This document shows positions 1 through 10,500 of a DNA stretch of 64,000 bases, in pieces. The position numbers were made by a program, and so were the translations under genes. The number at the start of each line of letters is the position of its first letter. The stretch's first letter is position 1. The stretch covers positions 162,001-226,000 of the forward strand of contig JAOTOM010005131.1 of the NCBI GenBank assembly GCA_034440615.1, read 5' to 3'. The notes beneath the pieces were generated by a model. The model had not been told where the DNA came from, did not search any database, and saw nothing but the letters and a program-made list of their open reading frames with translations. The stretch is from Ashinkailepas kermadecensis (taxonomy: Eukaryota; Arthropoda; Thecostraca; Neolepadidae).

Positions 1-873
1 GGACTATTGCTACCGGAAGGCGTTTGCTTCACTCAGCTCCACAGTCCACTCACAGAGTTCTGGTTATCCAATTGCCAGAGGTCTGGCAGAAGTGTTGGTC
101 TCCGAGTCCATGCGGTCGTTGATGAGGCCATATGCTAGCAGGTTGATTTGCGTCGTCCATGATGATCACCCTCAGCATGTATTTTTGTGTGTGGCGCTGC
201 TGGAGGAGACGCCATGATTGACAGATGACCTTGATGCAAGGGATGCTGCCCTACTTGCTTGCGACTGATGTGCTGAAGACAACACTGTATCCTGTGTTCT
301 TGCCAGCTTCATTTGCCTCCGTTATTTGTTGAGCCTACTCTTCTGTGCTCTCTGAGCAGTAGTACAAGTATCAAACTGCAGTCCAGTTTGCTCGTTTTCC
401 TAAATCTGAGACATGTTGTCCTGAAAGTCATCGAGACACACAATTGAATGTGGTGAAAGTCTCTTCTTGTGATTTTCGGAACTTATTTCACTTGGTCTCA
501 AGCATTGTAACTTGGGTGATATGGTTTGCTTCCCTTAGTTGTATGGTCCATGGTGGCAGTCTTGGTAGACTATGGCCACCTTTTTGTACAGTAGATATCC
601 ATGGTGATGGTCACCTTGCTGACATTTTGATCAATTTGTCGATGGAAAGCAGGAAAATAGTACCATTAGGTAGCAAAGATAATTATTGTCGTACATCGTT
701 ATTAGTAATGGACACCTGTTTTTATCAGTAACTTCCTCTTCTTATGCCAATTTTTTGTCATGACCTTAATTTTCCCCTTGCTGATGGCAATCCCTTTTCA
801 ATAGCGTGAGCAGCAGCGACTGTTTTCCATCAATGTGAGTCTCTTTCCCAGGTGACCTGTGCTGAGTGCAGTG
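1..873. other. Upstream region of POLE3, no gene recognised
   Basis: No convincing coding exon is visible. The short open frames here are AT-rich and lack recognisable motifs. A pyrimidine-rich acceptor-like sequence ending in CCCAG at 850, 24 bases before the POLE3 ATG, suggests that the 5' UTR is split by an intron, with an untranslated first exon somewhere upstream. No TATA box can be assigned. Confidence 0.4.
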
Positions 874-1038
874 ATGGCGGAGCGGCCCGAAGACCTGAAC
901 CTGCCAGCAGCGGTGGTGTCACGTCTGATGAAGGACGCCCTGCCTGACGGCTGCAACGTCTCTAAGGAGGCGCGCCAGGCCGTCTGTCGGGCCGCCTCCG
1001 TATTTGTGCTCTACTTGACCTCTCAGTCCAACAGTCTA
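874..1038 (+). CDS. POLE3: POLE3 coding exon 1
   Basis: This exon encodes 55 codons from the initiator Met to SNSL. The donor CTA|GTGAGT at 1039 is strong and phase 0. It lies inside the first unit of a 34-bp tandem repeat, annotated separately. Reading on past the donor reaches a stop at 1063-1065. Confidence 0.93.
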
Positions 1039-2894
1039 GTGAGTAAACCTTGCCTCCCTGTCTAGCAGTCTGGCGAGTGAACTTTGCCGTTCTGTTCAGC
1101 AATTTGATGAGTGAACCTTGCCTGCTAGTCCAATAGTCTGGTGAGTCAACCTTACCTTTCGGTGCAATAGTCCGGTGAGTAGTTCGATTCATCCTTGCAT
1201 GTAATGTCTACAGGTGTAATATGCAATGATCATTATCAAGAATACATTGGGTGGCCTAGCCCTCCTCACCCCGATAATGTCGGGGCTCACTATACTACCT
1301 TAAATTTAAGAATATGTGTCGTGTTTGTCCTCCGCAACCACCCCGTGTCAGAGAGTGAGTTTCGATGTCGCGACTCACGTGTTCGCCCTCCCCCTCTCCT
1401 GCCCCAGGCGCAGCAGAGCAAACGAAAGACAGTGAGTGGCGGCGACGTGATCGCGGCGCTGACCGACATGGACTTCGACGAGTTCTCGGACCCGCTCAAG
1501 GAGGCGCTCCAAGGTGAGCCTCCCGCCTCGACGTCTGCACTGCAAACTGAAACAGTGCCGAGTCGAAGCGCCATCGTTGGTTGGTTGTTACGGTTTTAGG
1601 GCGCGTCGATCAGGTTTGGTCACTTAGCGCCAATCGCAATGCCATCGCTTCGTTGTGATTTGCGTGCCCGCTTCTGTGATGACTAACAACATGTGTACTT
1701 ATGGGCGCAGGCGGGATTTTCTTAAGGGTCTCAACCTTCCATCCAAAATGGAATTGGAGACCGCATTCGACGCGCAAAGCGCGCCGAAAATGTTTGCCTC
1801 CGAGTGGTGCACATCACAAAATGTTTGTTTTTTAAATAAAGTGTATGTTTTTCTGGAGTTTGGGACTTGCCTGCGCCTCTGTGTGTGTGCTGTTTATTTT
1901 CCCCCGCCTCCCCGCTTTGACTTTTGTGAGATTCTCTTGTACTGCATTACGGCTGGTGCCTCTCATGCTCTTTCCTGTTATACTGTTACTAATCATAGGC
2001 CAATTTCACTAACATCACAAGCTGTGTATTCACACTGAATTTGGTGGGGATACACCTTTAGGTCATCTGCAAGTATTGCCCATCACACTTTCGTTACATT
2101 AACAAGGTATTGAAGTCAGTCAGCTGACTGCCAGTCAGCTGTTGGTGACTTAAATACTAAATATGATTATATATAATTATTATAAATAAATCTTATTACA
2201 TTAAATATAATTGCATAAGATTACCTAAATGTGTATTCACACCAAATTCGGTGTGAATACGCAGCTTGCGATGTTAGTGAAATTGGCCCCATACTGCTAG
2301 TGTTGGATCCTGCTCTTACCCTGCGTCCATCCTTTTCCCTTCATGCTTCCGTCGTTCCCATTCTTCACAGCCTCACTGCTCGCACTGGGCCCAATCACCC
2401 AGCCCGGCGTCACTCAGCTGGGCTGGATTACAGCCACCATCACCCCTCGTCTCTCTGTACTCGCGGATTGCTTTCGTCTCTCTCTGTCTCTGTCTCTCTC
2501 TGTCTCTGTCTCTGTCTCTGTCTCTGTCTCTGTCTCTGTCTCTGTCTCTGTCTCTGTCTCTGTCTCTGTCTCTATCTTTCTCTCTATCTCTATCTTTCTC
2601 TCTATCTCTATCTATCTCGTATTCTTGTTGCGCTTGCTTTCCGCCTTCTGTCTGGCCCAATTTTTGATCGTGATATCACAAGGGTAGACGCATTTTGTTG
2701 ATCCCTTCCTTGAAGCCCCATACAATATTAATATGCTCGTTGGGACACTATAAGCACAGCGATTTAGTCCTGATCTACAAACGTCGTCAACATCAAGATT
2801 GGGCATATGACGTGCAGAGCATGCGGAGTACTTTATATACTGGATAGTTGAAGATTACTGAACATGGGGTAAGTGGAAGGAGGAAGTAAACATT

Positions 2895-2941
<47 letters not shown>

Positions 2942-5429
2942 TTGTGTGTATATATAAAAGTATATATCACGTTTCAAATTTACCCTACCCATGATATGTT
3001 GACCCAAATTACTACCTGTCAATCTAGTGGGGTAATATTTATGCAAACATAAAAATAAATGAATGAAGACGTTCAGGAACTGAAGACAATGACTAAAATA
3101 AGCAAGCTTTCTGAACATGCCAGCAGGTTTGAGCTGATGATGTCATTATACTAGGTGCTTTTTGTTGCTAGGACTGATTGGTTTTCATTCGCATCAACTG
3201 CCCTACTTCCATACATAATTAAATATTGGTAATTTGTATAGTAGCTGCATGATGTATGCAAAATGTGGCCACATTTTAACCCTTGCCTGTGCACGACATC
3301 TAACCACCTTCCTCAGTGCAGGTAGGGGTTTGTTGCGACCACCTTAGCGTTCCAAAACGGGGCGTGCTGGTGACGTGAAACAAGAACAAGCGTGTTGCAC
3401 TCGACAGTATCTCACGATTTATACGTTTGGAAGCGCTAGAGCAGGGGTCCCCAACCCGCGGCCCGCGGGCCACATGCGGCCCGCGAGACCATTCCGTGAG
3501 GCCCGCGGCCACTCGTCAAAATTAACATTGCGTGCGGCCCGCCAGATCATTTCCTGGGTCATCGGTGCAGATGACCACTTGGACGACGTTCTCTTGCTGA
3601 GTGTTAGTTCCATTACCCCTGATTTTGATAAGCTTTGTGCTGAGAAATGTCACCAGGTGTCTCATTAACAAATTCTTCTAAATTTTTTGTTCTGTATAAT
3701 ATGTGGTCTTCAGATATTTTTTATTGGTGCGGCCCTCGGGCCCTCTCGGACTTGTCGATGCGGCCCGCGGTACTCTGCGGGTTGGGGACCCCTGCGCTAG
3801 AGGATCGAATCCACCCCCCGTACACTAGGGAAGATGGCAATATGACGTACACTGGCAGTTGTTAAGAGCTGAATAGGTTTTTTCTTCAAATTCAACGTGA
3901 TTCAATGCAACATTGATTTGGAAGAAAATCGTAACTTCGACATATAATTCTCTGCTGACTTTACGGACGTCAAGTATTCCGTAAATGTGGAAGTTCAGCA
4001 GTGGGTACAGGAGCACGCTGGTGGAAGCCAATACCGGGTATATTAAAACATAAATGCTGTTCTTTTTCCCCCTAACTCGGGATATGGATGATCGATGACA
4101 ATGAGACTTAAATTGACGTTTAACTTAATAACTTTTCTGTATATTTCCTACGTTTCGGCTATCGCCTTCATCAAGGTACAAGGCTTTCCAATCAACATTG
4201 ACGTTGATGGGTAACCTTGTACCCTGATGAAGGCAATAGCCGAAACGTAGGAAATAGACTGGACAGTTATTAATTTAAATAGCAATTGAAGTCCCATTGT
4301 CACCGATCATCCAAATGTAACAACTTTCCAACCAACTCGGGATATATTTCTTTTTATTCGAACTTCGGGTCAGTTCTTCGGTAGTGCCCTCTTCGATAAT
4401 ACGTCCGGCACCAGTACCGGCCCCGCCCGTGTGTCAGCCACTCAGCGGGGGTCGGCCGCAGAAAACCATGTCTTGTCGGCGCTGCCGCTAGGCCAGGTGA
4501 ACGGCCGTCGTTTGTAGATAGCGACAAGGCGATACTTTCCTGTTGCGTAAACCTACCCGTTGCATGTGCTTCAATGTTCTAACATGAATAACTCGTTTAA
4601 CCCACGCTGTTGGTGGGGTGCGTTGTCACGATACTTAGGCTTTCTATTACGGTGTAAATAACTGGTCGAAAATTAATCAACCAATGTCGTCAAGTCTTCG
4701 AACCCCCCCCATCAAATTATTAGATTCCCGTAGCCTAGTGACCTAGCACGCGAAGCGAAGGACTTGGATTTTGCGGTATCATTTTTTCTCGAGATATTTG
4801 GTGGAAGAACGAAGTACGTTGGTTATATATGACTAAAAGCATGATCTGTTTACTTGACATAAAATCGTTGGTTGATTATTGGTTTTACGATACGTCGACC
4901 CGTCGACCCTTGAGTCATATAGCGTCGCCAATCTCTCACGCCGATTGGTCACGGGCGAAGAGTAGCGACAGATGAGATTCGAACCCACAATCTGTCGACT
5001 GTGAGACGAGCATCTAACCGCCTAGACCACTCGTCCCAGACATAAAATCGTTACACGGCAGTTCCCGCACCGTTGCATGTATGCGATGGCAGTCACAGCG
5101 CAATGAAAACCGGGGTGTATCGGAGCGTCGTGCATCGTTAATCGGCGGTCGGAAGAACGTTCCACTCTACTCACCAGCGTTCCACTCTATTACGTCCGCT
5201 TTCGTTCGCAGATCATAAGAACCGCCAGAAGAACAAGAAGGCCATCAAGAAACGGAGGACGGACGAGACTGTGGAGGCGGCGGCCGAGGAGCCGACAGCA
5301 GCGGGCGACACGGCCGCCGAGCAGGACGACACTGCTGCCGAAGAGTTGACAGCGGCCCCGGGAGAGCCGACAGCGGCTGGTGACGCGGCCGCAGAGGAGC
5401 CGACAGCAGCGGGCGACACGACCGATTAG
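874..5429 (+). CDS. POLE3: POLE3/CHRAC17, DNA polymerase epsilon subunit 3 (histone fold), three exons
   Basis: Spliced model 874-1038, 1408-1513, 5212-5429 gives 162 aa. The N-terminus [11 protein letters not shown] and the run [17 protein letters not shown] are diagnostic of POLE3. This small histone-fold protein pairs with POLE4 in DNA polymerase epsilon and with CHRAC15 in the CHRAC/ACF remodelling complex, in the nucleus. The histone fold spans about residues 8-95. Junctions are phase 0 ([12 protein letters not shown]) and phase 1 ([15 protein letters not shown]). Both align without gaps to the human protein as I know it, so no exon appears to be missing. The tail (about 108-162) is acidic and Ala-rich, built from [12 protein letters not shown] repeats, as expected for the poorly conserved charged tail. 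The ATG at 874 is chosen by homology; an in-frame GTG 15 bases upstream is not needed. Intron 2 (3.7 kb) is full of transposons. The zinc-finger gene ends 972 bp downstream on the other strand. Confidence 0.95.
1026..1186 (+). repeat. 34-bp tandem repeat carrying the POLE3 exon 1 5' splice site
   Basis: About 4.7 units with an exact 34-bp period start at 1026, 1060, 1094, 1128 and 1162. Each begins GTNCAAYAGTCTGG-like and contains a version of the donor. Units 1, 4 and 5 have GTGAGT; unit 2 has GCGAGT and unit 3 has ATGAGT. The last 13 bases of exon 1 form the start of unit 1. Confidence 0.9.
1408..1513 (+). CDS. POLE3: POLE3 coding exon 2
   Basis: The acceptor is pyrimidine-rich and ends CCCCAG at 1407. 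The exon encodes [18 protein letters not shown] and then the [16 protein letters not shown] helix of the histone fold. The donor G|GTGAGC at 1514 leaves phase 1, completed by AT in exon 3 to give Asp. Confidence 0.92.
2476..2620. repeat. (TCTCTG)n/(TCTCTA)n microsatellite
   Basis: An almost uninterrupted hexanucleotide TCTCTG array grades into TCTCTATCTT-type units. The apparent open frames across it (alternating Ser/Val, Leu/Cys or Asp/Arg) are artefacts of the repeat. Confidence 0.95.
2899..2960. repeat. (TA)n/(TG)n microsatellite
   Basis: A TA dinucleotide tract of about 35 bases is followed by TG-rich and again TA-rich sequence. Confidence 0.9.
3442..3794. mobile_element. Non-autonomous hAT element (MITE)
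   Basis: The 353-bp insertion has terminal inverted repeats CAGGGGTCCCCAACCCGC and GCGGGTTGGGGACCCCTG. It is flanked by a perfect 8-bp target-site duplication CGCTAGAG (3434-3441 and 3795-3802). The 8-bp duplication and the CAGGGGT terminus are typical of hAT (Charlie-like) elements. The ends are rich in GCGGCCCGCGG motifs. There is no transposase, so it must have been mobilised in trans. Confidence 0.93.
4086..4333. mobile_element. Penelope-like inverted fold-back insertion with hammerhead-like cores
   Basis: The 248-bp insertion is flanked by a 12-bp duplication AACTCGGGATAT (4074-4085 and 4334-4345). It consists of two arms of about 100 bp in inverted orientation. The central 40 bp of each arm (4144-4183 and 4215-4254) differ at only two positions. 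Each arm carries [C/T]TGATGA-AGGC-NATA-GCC-GAAAC, close to the catalytic core of the hammerhead ribozymes described in terminal repeats of Penelope-like retroelements. One extra A lies between CTGATGA and the GGC/GCC stem, so ribozyme activity is uncertain. Target duplication plus inverted copies suggests an aberrant Penelope-like insertion; the family assignment is inference. Confidence 0.6.
4224..4246 (+). ncRNA. Hammerhead-ribozyme-like core (plus strand)
   Basis: CTGATGA (4224-4230) is followed by A, a GGC/GCC stem closed by AATA, and GAAAC (4242-4246). These are the conserved hammerhead core segments. The extra A deviates from the standard core, and stem III is not obvious. The opposite-strand copy (4152-4174) has TTGATGA, which should kill catalysis. 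Confidence 0.35.
4870..5038 (-). mobile_element. tRNA-derived SINE (family 1), full length
   Basis: On the minus strand it begins with a tRNA-like head (GACGAGTGGTCTAGGCGG as box A, GGGTTCGAATCTC as box B). It then carries a body with GAGAGATTGGCGACGCTAT and a tail TCGTAAAACCAATAATC. A perfect 14-bp target duplication GACATAAAATCGTT flanks it (4856-4869 and 5039-5052). Confidence 0.92.
5212..5429 (+). CDS. POLE3: POLE3 coding exon 3 with charged Ala/Glu tail
   Basis: The acceptor is TTCGCAG at 5211. The first codons, [16 protein letters not shown], match the basic stretch after the histone fold in human POLE3. The exon then runs through Ala/Glu/Thr-rich imperfect repeats to TAG at 5427-5429. 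The repeats are GC-rich and minisatellite-like, so the tail length may vary between alleles. Confidence 0.9.
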
Positions 5430-5507
5430 TGCACCGTTTTTGTATTCCCCATACTGCATACGTTCATGCTTGTACATAGCCACCAGAGTTGACGCAAATC
5501 GTGTACA

Positions 5508-5513
5508 AATAAA
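5508..5513 (+). terminator. POLE3: POLE3 polyadenylation signal
   Basis: A canonical AATAAA lies 79 bases after the POLE3 stop, which fits a short 3' UTR. Confidence 0.8.
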
Positions 5514-6401
5514 CGCATCCCACTGTAAGCGGTGTCACACCCCGCGGAAACAAGCTCGTCAAAGAGGCCCCAGCACAGATCGGTGCGCTCCACCTCGTCC
5601 CGCGTGGTGGCGGGTCGGGCGCGCCCTCTCGGACGTCTGTACACCCCTGATACCTCCGAGTCGGCCGCTCGCAGCGACAACACCGGACAGTGACTACGCC
5701 GATGCGGACACACACGGCGAATGCAAGGCGTGCGTCAACGGCACCAGGCGGGCATGATACTGCACCCCTCGCTACACTACCTGACGCCACGGCGCCGCGT
5801 GGGACGCACACACGCACACACCCACAAACACTCGTCCCCGGGAATGTGACTATGGCCCCGATCCATATCTCCTGGCGGCCTGGCCCGTGTCAGACACTGG
5901 ACACGCGCGACCGACACTGCACGCGAACCACACAGCTTCTCGGGTAATGTACTGGTCGAAGCTATCCTCGGTCGATGTGCGGGTAGCGCGGCCCTGGTGT
6001 TGCGTCGCGAGCGGCAGTGCGACTCGACGCGGACACTGTCGGCGACATGGCTCGGCGACGGCGACCGATCGGCCGTACCATACACCAGTAATGGCACGCA
6101 GGCGGTGCGGAAAGCGACGCGCAAATTACGCTCGGCGTCGGCGTCGGCGGCCCGTGGTGACGCCGTAACAAACTGTGCGCGCGCCGGCCGTGTCTCGGAC
6201 ACGTCGGCGCGCCTCGACTACTCTACTGCGCACCGGTCGTCCCCATACATGGACTGTGTACATGGCACTGTGGCCACAAGGATAATAGAGCTTGTGCGAC
6301 GTCTCGTGCGCGCGGCGTGGCGGTCCGCCTCGGGACACAGACAACTATGTGAGGCGGAGGGTGGCGGCGGCGCGGCCGATGCGTGCCGTCGGCCGCCTCG
6401 T
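5514..6401. other. GC-rich spacer between converging POLE3 and zinc-finger genes
   Basis: The CpG- and GC-rich sequence has overlapping open frames on both strands, none with recognisable motifs or splice-consistent structure. It must hold the 3' UTR of the zinc-finger gene, but I see no canonical AATAAA on the minus strand. Confidence 0.5.
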
Positions 6402-7541
6402 CTACGACGAGAAGATGCTATGGTGCTGCAGCGTCTGCATGAACACGACGCCGGTGTTGAGCGGGTTGAGCTGCGGCAGTGACCGGGCCGCTGTGGACGC
6501 CGCCGCCGCCCCCGCTGCCGCCGGCTGCACATGCACGCCACTGTTTGAGTCGCTGGTCACCGAGCTGGGCGACAGCTGGAGAGCGTCGACTCCCGACATG
6601 GACGAGTGCACGTGCAGCGCCGGCCCGTGTGCGCCCATCAGGCTGCCGTCCAACTCGGACGGCGCGCGCATGCGGCGCCGCACGCGCCGGCCCATCTCGC
6701 CCGTGTGCAGTGTCTTGACATGCGCCAGCATGTTGTACTTGTACTTGAAAGTGCTCGGGCAGTGCGGGCACGTGAAGATTTCCGGGTTGGCGTCGTGTTG
6801 GCGCAGATGCTGTTTCAGATTCTTCGCTTGCTTGAACGACTTGCTGCAGAAGTGGCAGACGAAGTCGCGGATGTTGAGGTGGCCGCGCTCGTGGTCTTTC
6901 CAGTTGTTGCGGTGCTTGAAGCTGCGGCCACACTGGTCGCAACTGAACGGTCGATCCTCGCTGTGCGTGCGCAGGTGCGTGTCCAAACTGCCCTTGGCCT
7001 TGAAGCTGGAGCCACACAGGTGACACGTGTAGTTGCGCTCGTCCGAGTGGATGGCGCGGTGAGAGGCCAGGTTGCGCGCGCTCACCACTTTCCCACACAC
7101 GTCGCACGTGGCGTTCTTCTCGTGCGCGTCGCGCCGGTGTTTGATGAACTCGGAGGTGCTGTCGAACTCTGCGCCGCACACGCGGCACTTCTTCACTTCC
7201 CCGCACTGGGAAATGTGGCGGTCCAGCATGCCGCGCTTGTTGCCCGGGTATTTTTTGCCGCACTTGGTGCACACCTCCGCCGTGTGACTCAGCTCGTGGT
7301 GCCGCTTCTGTTTGTACGTCAGGAACATCTCCGTACAGAGCGAACACTTGAAGCGCTTGATCTGCGCGTGCTTGGCGATGAAATGGTCGCGCGCCTTGGC
7401 TGGTCGCGAGTACGTGTTCGGGCACAGCATGCACTTGAAGCGCGGGGACGAGCCCTCCACATCCTCCGTGTACATGGTGCCCAACTCGTTACCCATGGAC
7501 GACGAACGCGATGAGTAGCGCCGCTTTCGGCCGCGCCGAGG
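6402..7541 (-). CDS. Zinc-finger gene coding exon 6 (nine C2H2 fingers, C-terminus)
   Basis: The acceptor GCGTTGCAG is followed by PRRGRKRRYSS, a likely nuclear localisation signal. Nine fingers follow from FKCMLC to HVKTLH. The third is C2HC (CTKC ... HISQC). TGE-type linkers are largely absent between most fingers. The Ala/Ser-rich tail ends HHSIFSS and a stop at 6402-6404. An ATG 29 codons upstream is in frame but lies in the intron. Confidence 0.93.
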   Translation of the reverse strand, partial: PRRGRKRRYSSRSSSMGNELGTMYTEDVEGSSPRFKCMLCPNTYSRPAKARDHFIAKHAQIKRFKCSLCTEMFLTYKQKRHHELSHTAEVCTKCGKKYPGNKRGMLDRHISQCGEVKKCRVCGAEFDSTSEFIKHRRDAHEKNATCDVCGKVVSARNLASHRAIHSDERNYTCHLCGSSFKAKGSLDTHLRTHSEDRPFSCDQCGRSFKHRNNWKDHERGHLNIRDFVCHFCSKSFKQAKNLKQHLRQHDANPEIFTCPHCPSTFKYKYNMLAHVKTLHTGEMGRRVRRRMRAPSELDGSLMGAHGPALHVHSSMSGVDALQLSPSSVTSDSNSGVHVQPAAAGAAAASTAARSLPQLNPLNTGVVFMQTLQHHSIFSS

Positions 7542-10500
7542 CTGCAACGCATGGGAAACAATGGTCATGTTAAACATGGCTAACAACGGCGGGACAGAAC
7601 TAGTCTCATCCACCGTGAAAGTAGTCAAAACTACCGTTTTAGCCTGAATGAATGCGGCATAAATTGAAGGGCATGATTTGCGAGCACCTCGAATACCCTA
7701 CGCATAACATTACTCGTCACGGGCCATGCTGTGGATATTGACGATTGCAATTATCAGCAGTGAAGTTTTCACGGTCACCATTTACACTCATCCACTCCAC
7801 CTGACCACTCGCTCGTTCCACCAGACCACCCAATCGCTCCACTTGACCACTCACCCGCTCCACCTCAATGTTCATGACAACGTCCTCATCGATCTGCTCC
7901 ATCTCGGCCTCCTCGTCAAACTCGTCTTCGATGACGGGCTCGCGCTCGGTGATGGACTCGTCATCATCGGCGAGCTCGTCGTCGACGGGCGGCTCAGCCG
8001 AGGGTCCGGCCTCAGACTCGGGCTCAGGCTCAGGCTCGAGCTCGAGCTCGAGCTCGGGCTCGGCCTCGCCTGCCGGCGGACAGCCCGACTCATCCGTCTC
8101 GTGCTTGACGTCGGACGGCTCCTCCGGTTCTGGCTCCTCAAACGTCTCCGAATGCAGCTGCAGTCACATGGACGCGTCACGTGGCGAAGGTCACGTCGCA
8201 CTGGGCCACACGGTCTCACGTCGCACCTGGGCCAGCGCGACTGGTCTCGCGGTACAACTCTGGTCAGTGGGACGAGTCATGCCACACCCGCCACATTGGT
8301 CGCGCCACACACAGGCCAGTAGGGTGGGCCAGATCACACGTGTCCACGGTGATTATTACGTAGCACTAGATACAGTGGAACAGGTCTCCTTATTTGGTTC
8401 AGTGGGAGGTCATGTCACATCAGGTCATAAAGTCATATCACACAGGTCGGCGGGACAGGTTACTTCAAACTGAGTCGGTGATAAGTCCCGCCCTACAGCT
8501 CGTCTACAATACAACTACATATACAGTATTTCTAGTCGAGAAAGATGACATTAGTTATTTGGGTTTCAGGGCGTTTCGACCAAAAGGTCGACTAAATTAG
8601 CATTTTGTCTTCTTATAGCACCTATGTCCATGAATGTCTTATTGCTTTACACTATTGAACAACTTTAGAAGACCCTATATTAACGCCTGCTGGGTGCTAC
8701 ATAAGTACGAATTAAAATTTGTTTGTGAAATTTACATTTCATGCTACGTCACTTTGGGCAGTGCTTATATATTACGGACGCAATGAAGTTGTCAATCTTG
8801 TCTTTCCTGTACAAACCACTCAGCAAGCGGATCTAGCCTACCCCTCCCCGGCGGATGCATACAGGAGTGTTCAAGTACTTGGAACAACGGTTGTCCATGC
8901 CCAAATTTCGAAGAAAAAAATAATCGGGTTTGGGACGATGCGAGAATAATGAGTTTAAACCAACATTTTTGTTTTTAATAATGGAGCCTAGAAATGAATC
9001 GAATAGGTATTCATCTCGCCGGGAACATCGCCCTGTTTGCCACACTTGAATCCTCGTCTGACCCTCTAACCCCCAAGTGGAGTGATTTGTTCCATCTGTC
9101 ATCAAAGGTCTTATCTTAGATCAGTAGCGCACCAGGAGGAGGGGGCATGCCCCTGGGTCCTTCGAAATGTTAGAGAAGTACGGATGTGAAACAGCTCAGT
9201 TCAAACAAGCAAGCAGGATAAAATAGCCCTCTGGCCCCGTGCCTCGAACGGGCCAGACGGGACTGGAAAGGCGAGTAAAATAGTTTTTAAATGGAAGCTG
9301 TGACGTAAAAAGCAATATAGGATGATCTGTGGTTCCTGGAACATAGAGGCCGCAGGAGTGCCAACGGAACTATGACCCCTTCCGTCATGTCAGATGGGTC
9401 TCACTGCGCGCGAGAAGCACGCCGAAATTAAACTTTCTTCAGGGATCGGAGACCCGGAATAATTCGCATTCTAGGCTCCACAAGCCCTCGGGGCCTTAGA
9501 AAAGCGCCGGAGGCCTTAAAAACGTGCTTCGCCTTATCAAAAGCATTCGAAAGCATGAAGCATGAAAGCGCGCCATGGTCCTTATCAACCACATTGGGCC
9601 TCAAACTGTGCCGTGCCCCATGAAGCGTGTTGGGGGGCCTGAAAGTGCACCGGGCCGCTTAATCCTATAATTGCAGAGGGCAAACACTTCCTCTGCCTCA
9701 TGTTTTTGTAGGCTAGCCAACGAACACCTGGCGTAATCGCGCTAAAATTTTGTCTACCATTTGACAAATGAATAGAGGATCTTTTGATGTTCAAACTTTT
9801 GTCTTAGGACCCGGGGCCACCGAGCAACGAACTAGTCAACGTCAGGTCAATGTTTCGAAGTGCCATTTCAAGGGCACATTTCGATACATTTTATTTTCAT
9901 ACACAGAATTTGCAGTGTAATACAGCGCAAACACAACACTATATGTGATGGATAACACCTCAGTGTAGAAAGTTTCATGTCGCTATCAGACAGATCAGGT
10001 CGCAGAAGCATGATCCAAAATGTTTATCTGTACGCATTTTGTACACATAACAAAAACAGCCCGCACAAATGACGGGCTGTTGAAATACCATTGTTCGTCC
10101 ATCGACAGCTAAATGGTGTCACATGCCCATAATACATGAGTTAACATGTATTCCAAATGTATTTGAATGTTGTACCTTTTCAATGCATCCGAGGTTAATG
10201 ACTGAGGTCACTCAGGCTGGCCTAAGTTCATCCTCCGTTTGCAAACAATTGTTTATTTGGTGGTTTACGACGCACGTCATGCGCCATCACAGCTAATGGA
10301 GCCGCCCACAATGTTTCACCTGTGGGCCGCGGGATTGGAAAATGTTCCGAGTGGATCGAGTGTTGAACCCGCATCCAGAGCTAAACACCGTAACCACTCG
10401 GCCACCCCGCCCATTTTTGCAAACAATTGAATTCTTGAGCAGTTCACAATGCTGGATTTCAATTCAGCACTCTTTCACCACATAGCTACAAAATGATAGG

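Larger units (their letters stand above)
1514..5211 (+). other. POLE3 intron 2, repeat-rich
   Basis: This intron contains a TCTCTG microsatellite, a TA tract, a hAT MITE, a Penelope-like fold-back and a tRNA-derived SINE, each listed separately. No additional exon is needed or visible. The remaining sequence (about 1640-2470, 2970-3430 and 4350-4860) shows nothing recognisable. Confidence 0.7.

Noticed and set aside
2231..2701. Frames across the TCTCTG repeat
   Set aside because: Translation of a microsatellite; no flanking coding signal.
6606..7514. 302-codon Ala/Val/Arg-rich plus-strand frame
   Set aside because: It is antisense to the nine-finger exon, where the minus frame has regular C2H2 spacing.
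7868..8473. Long Ser-rich open frame on the plus strand
   Set aside because: It is the complementary reading of the Glu/Pro-rich exon 5 of the zinc-finger gene; the minus frame has splice sites and completes a zinc finger.
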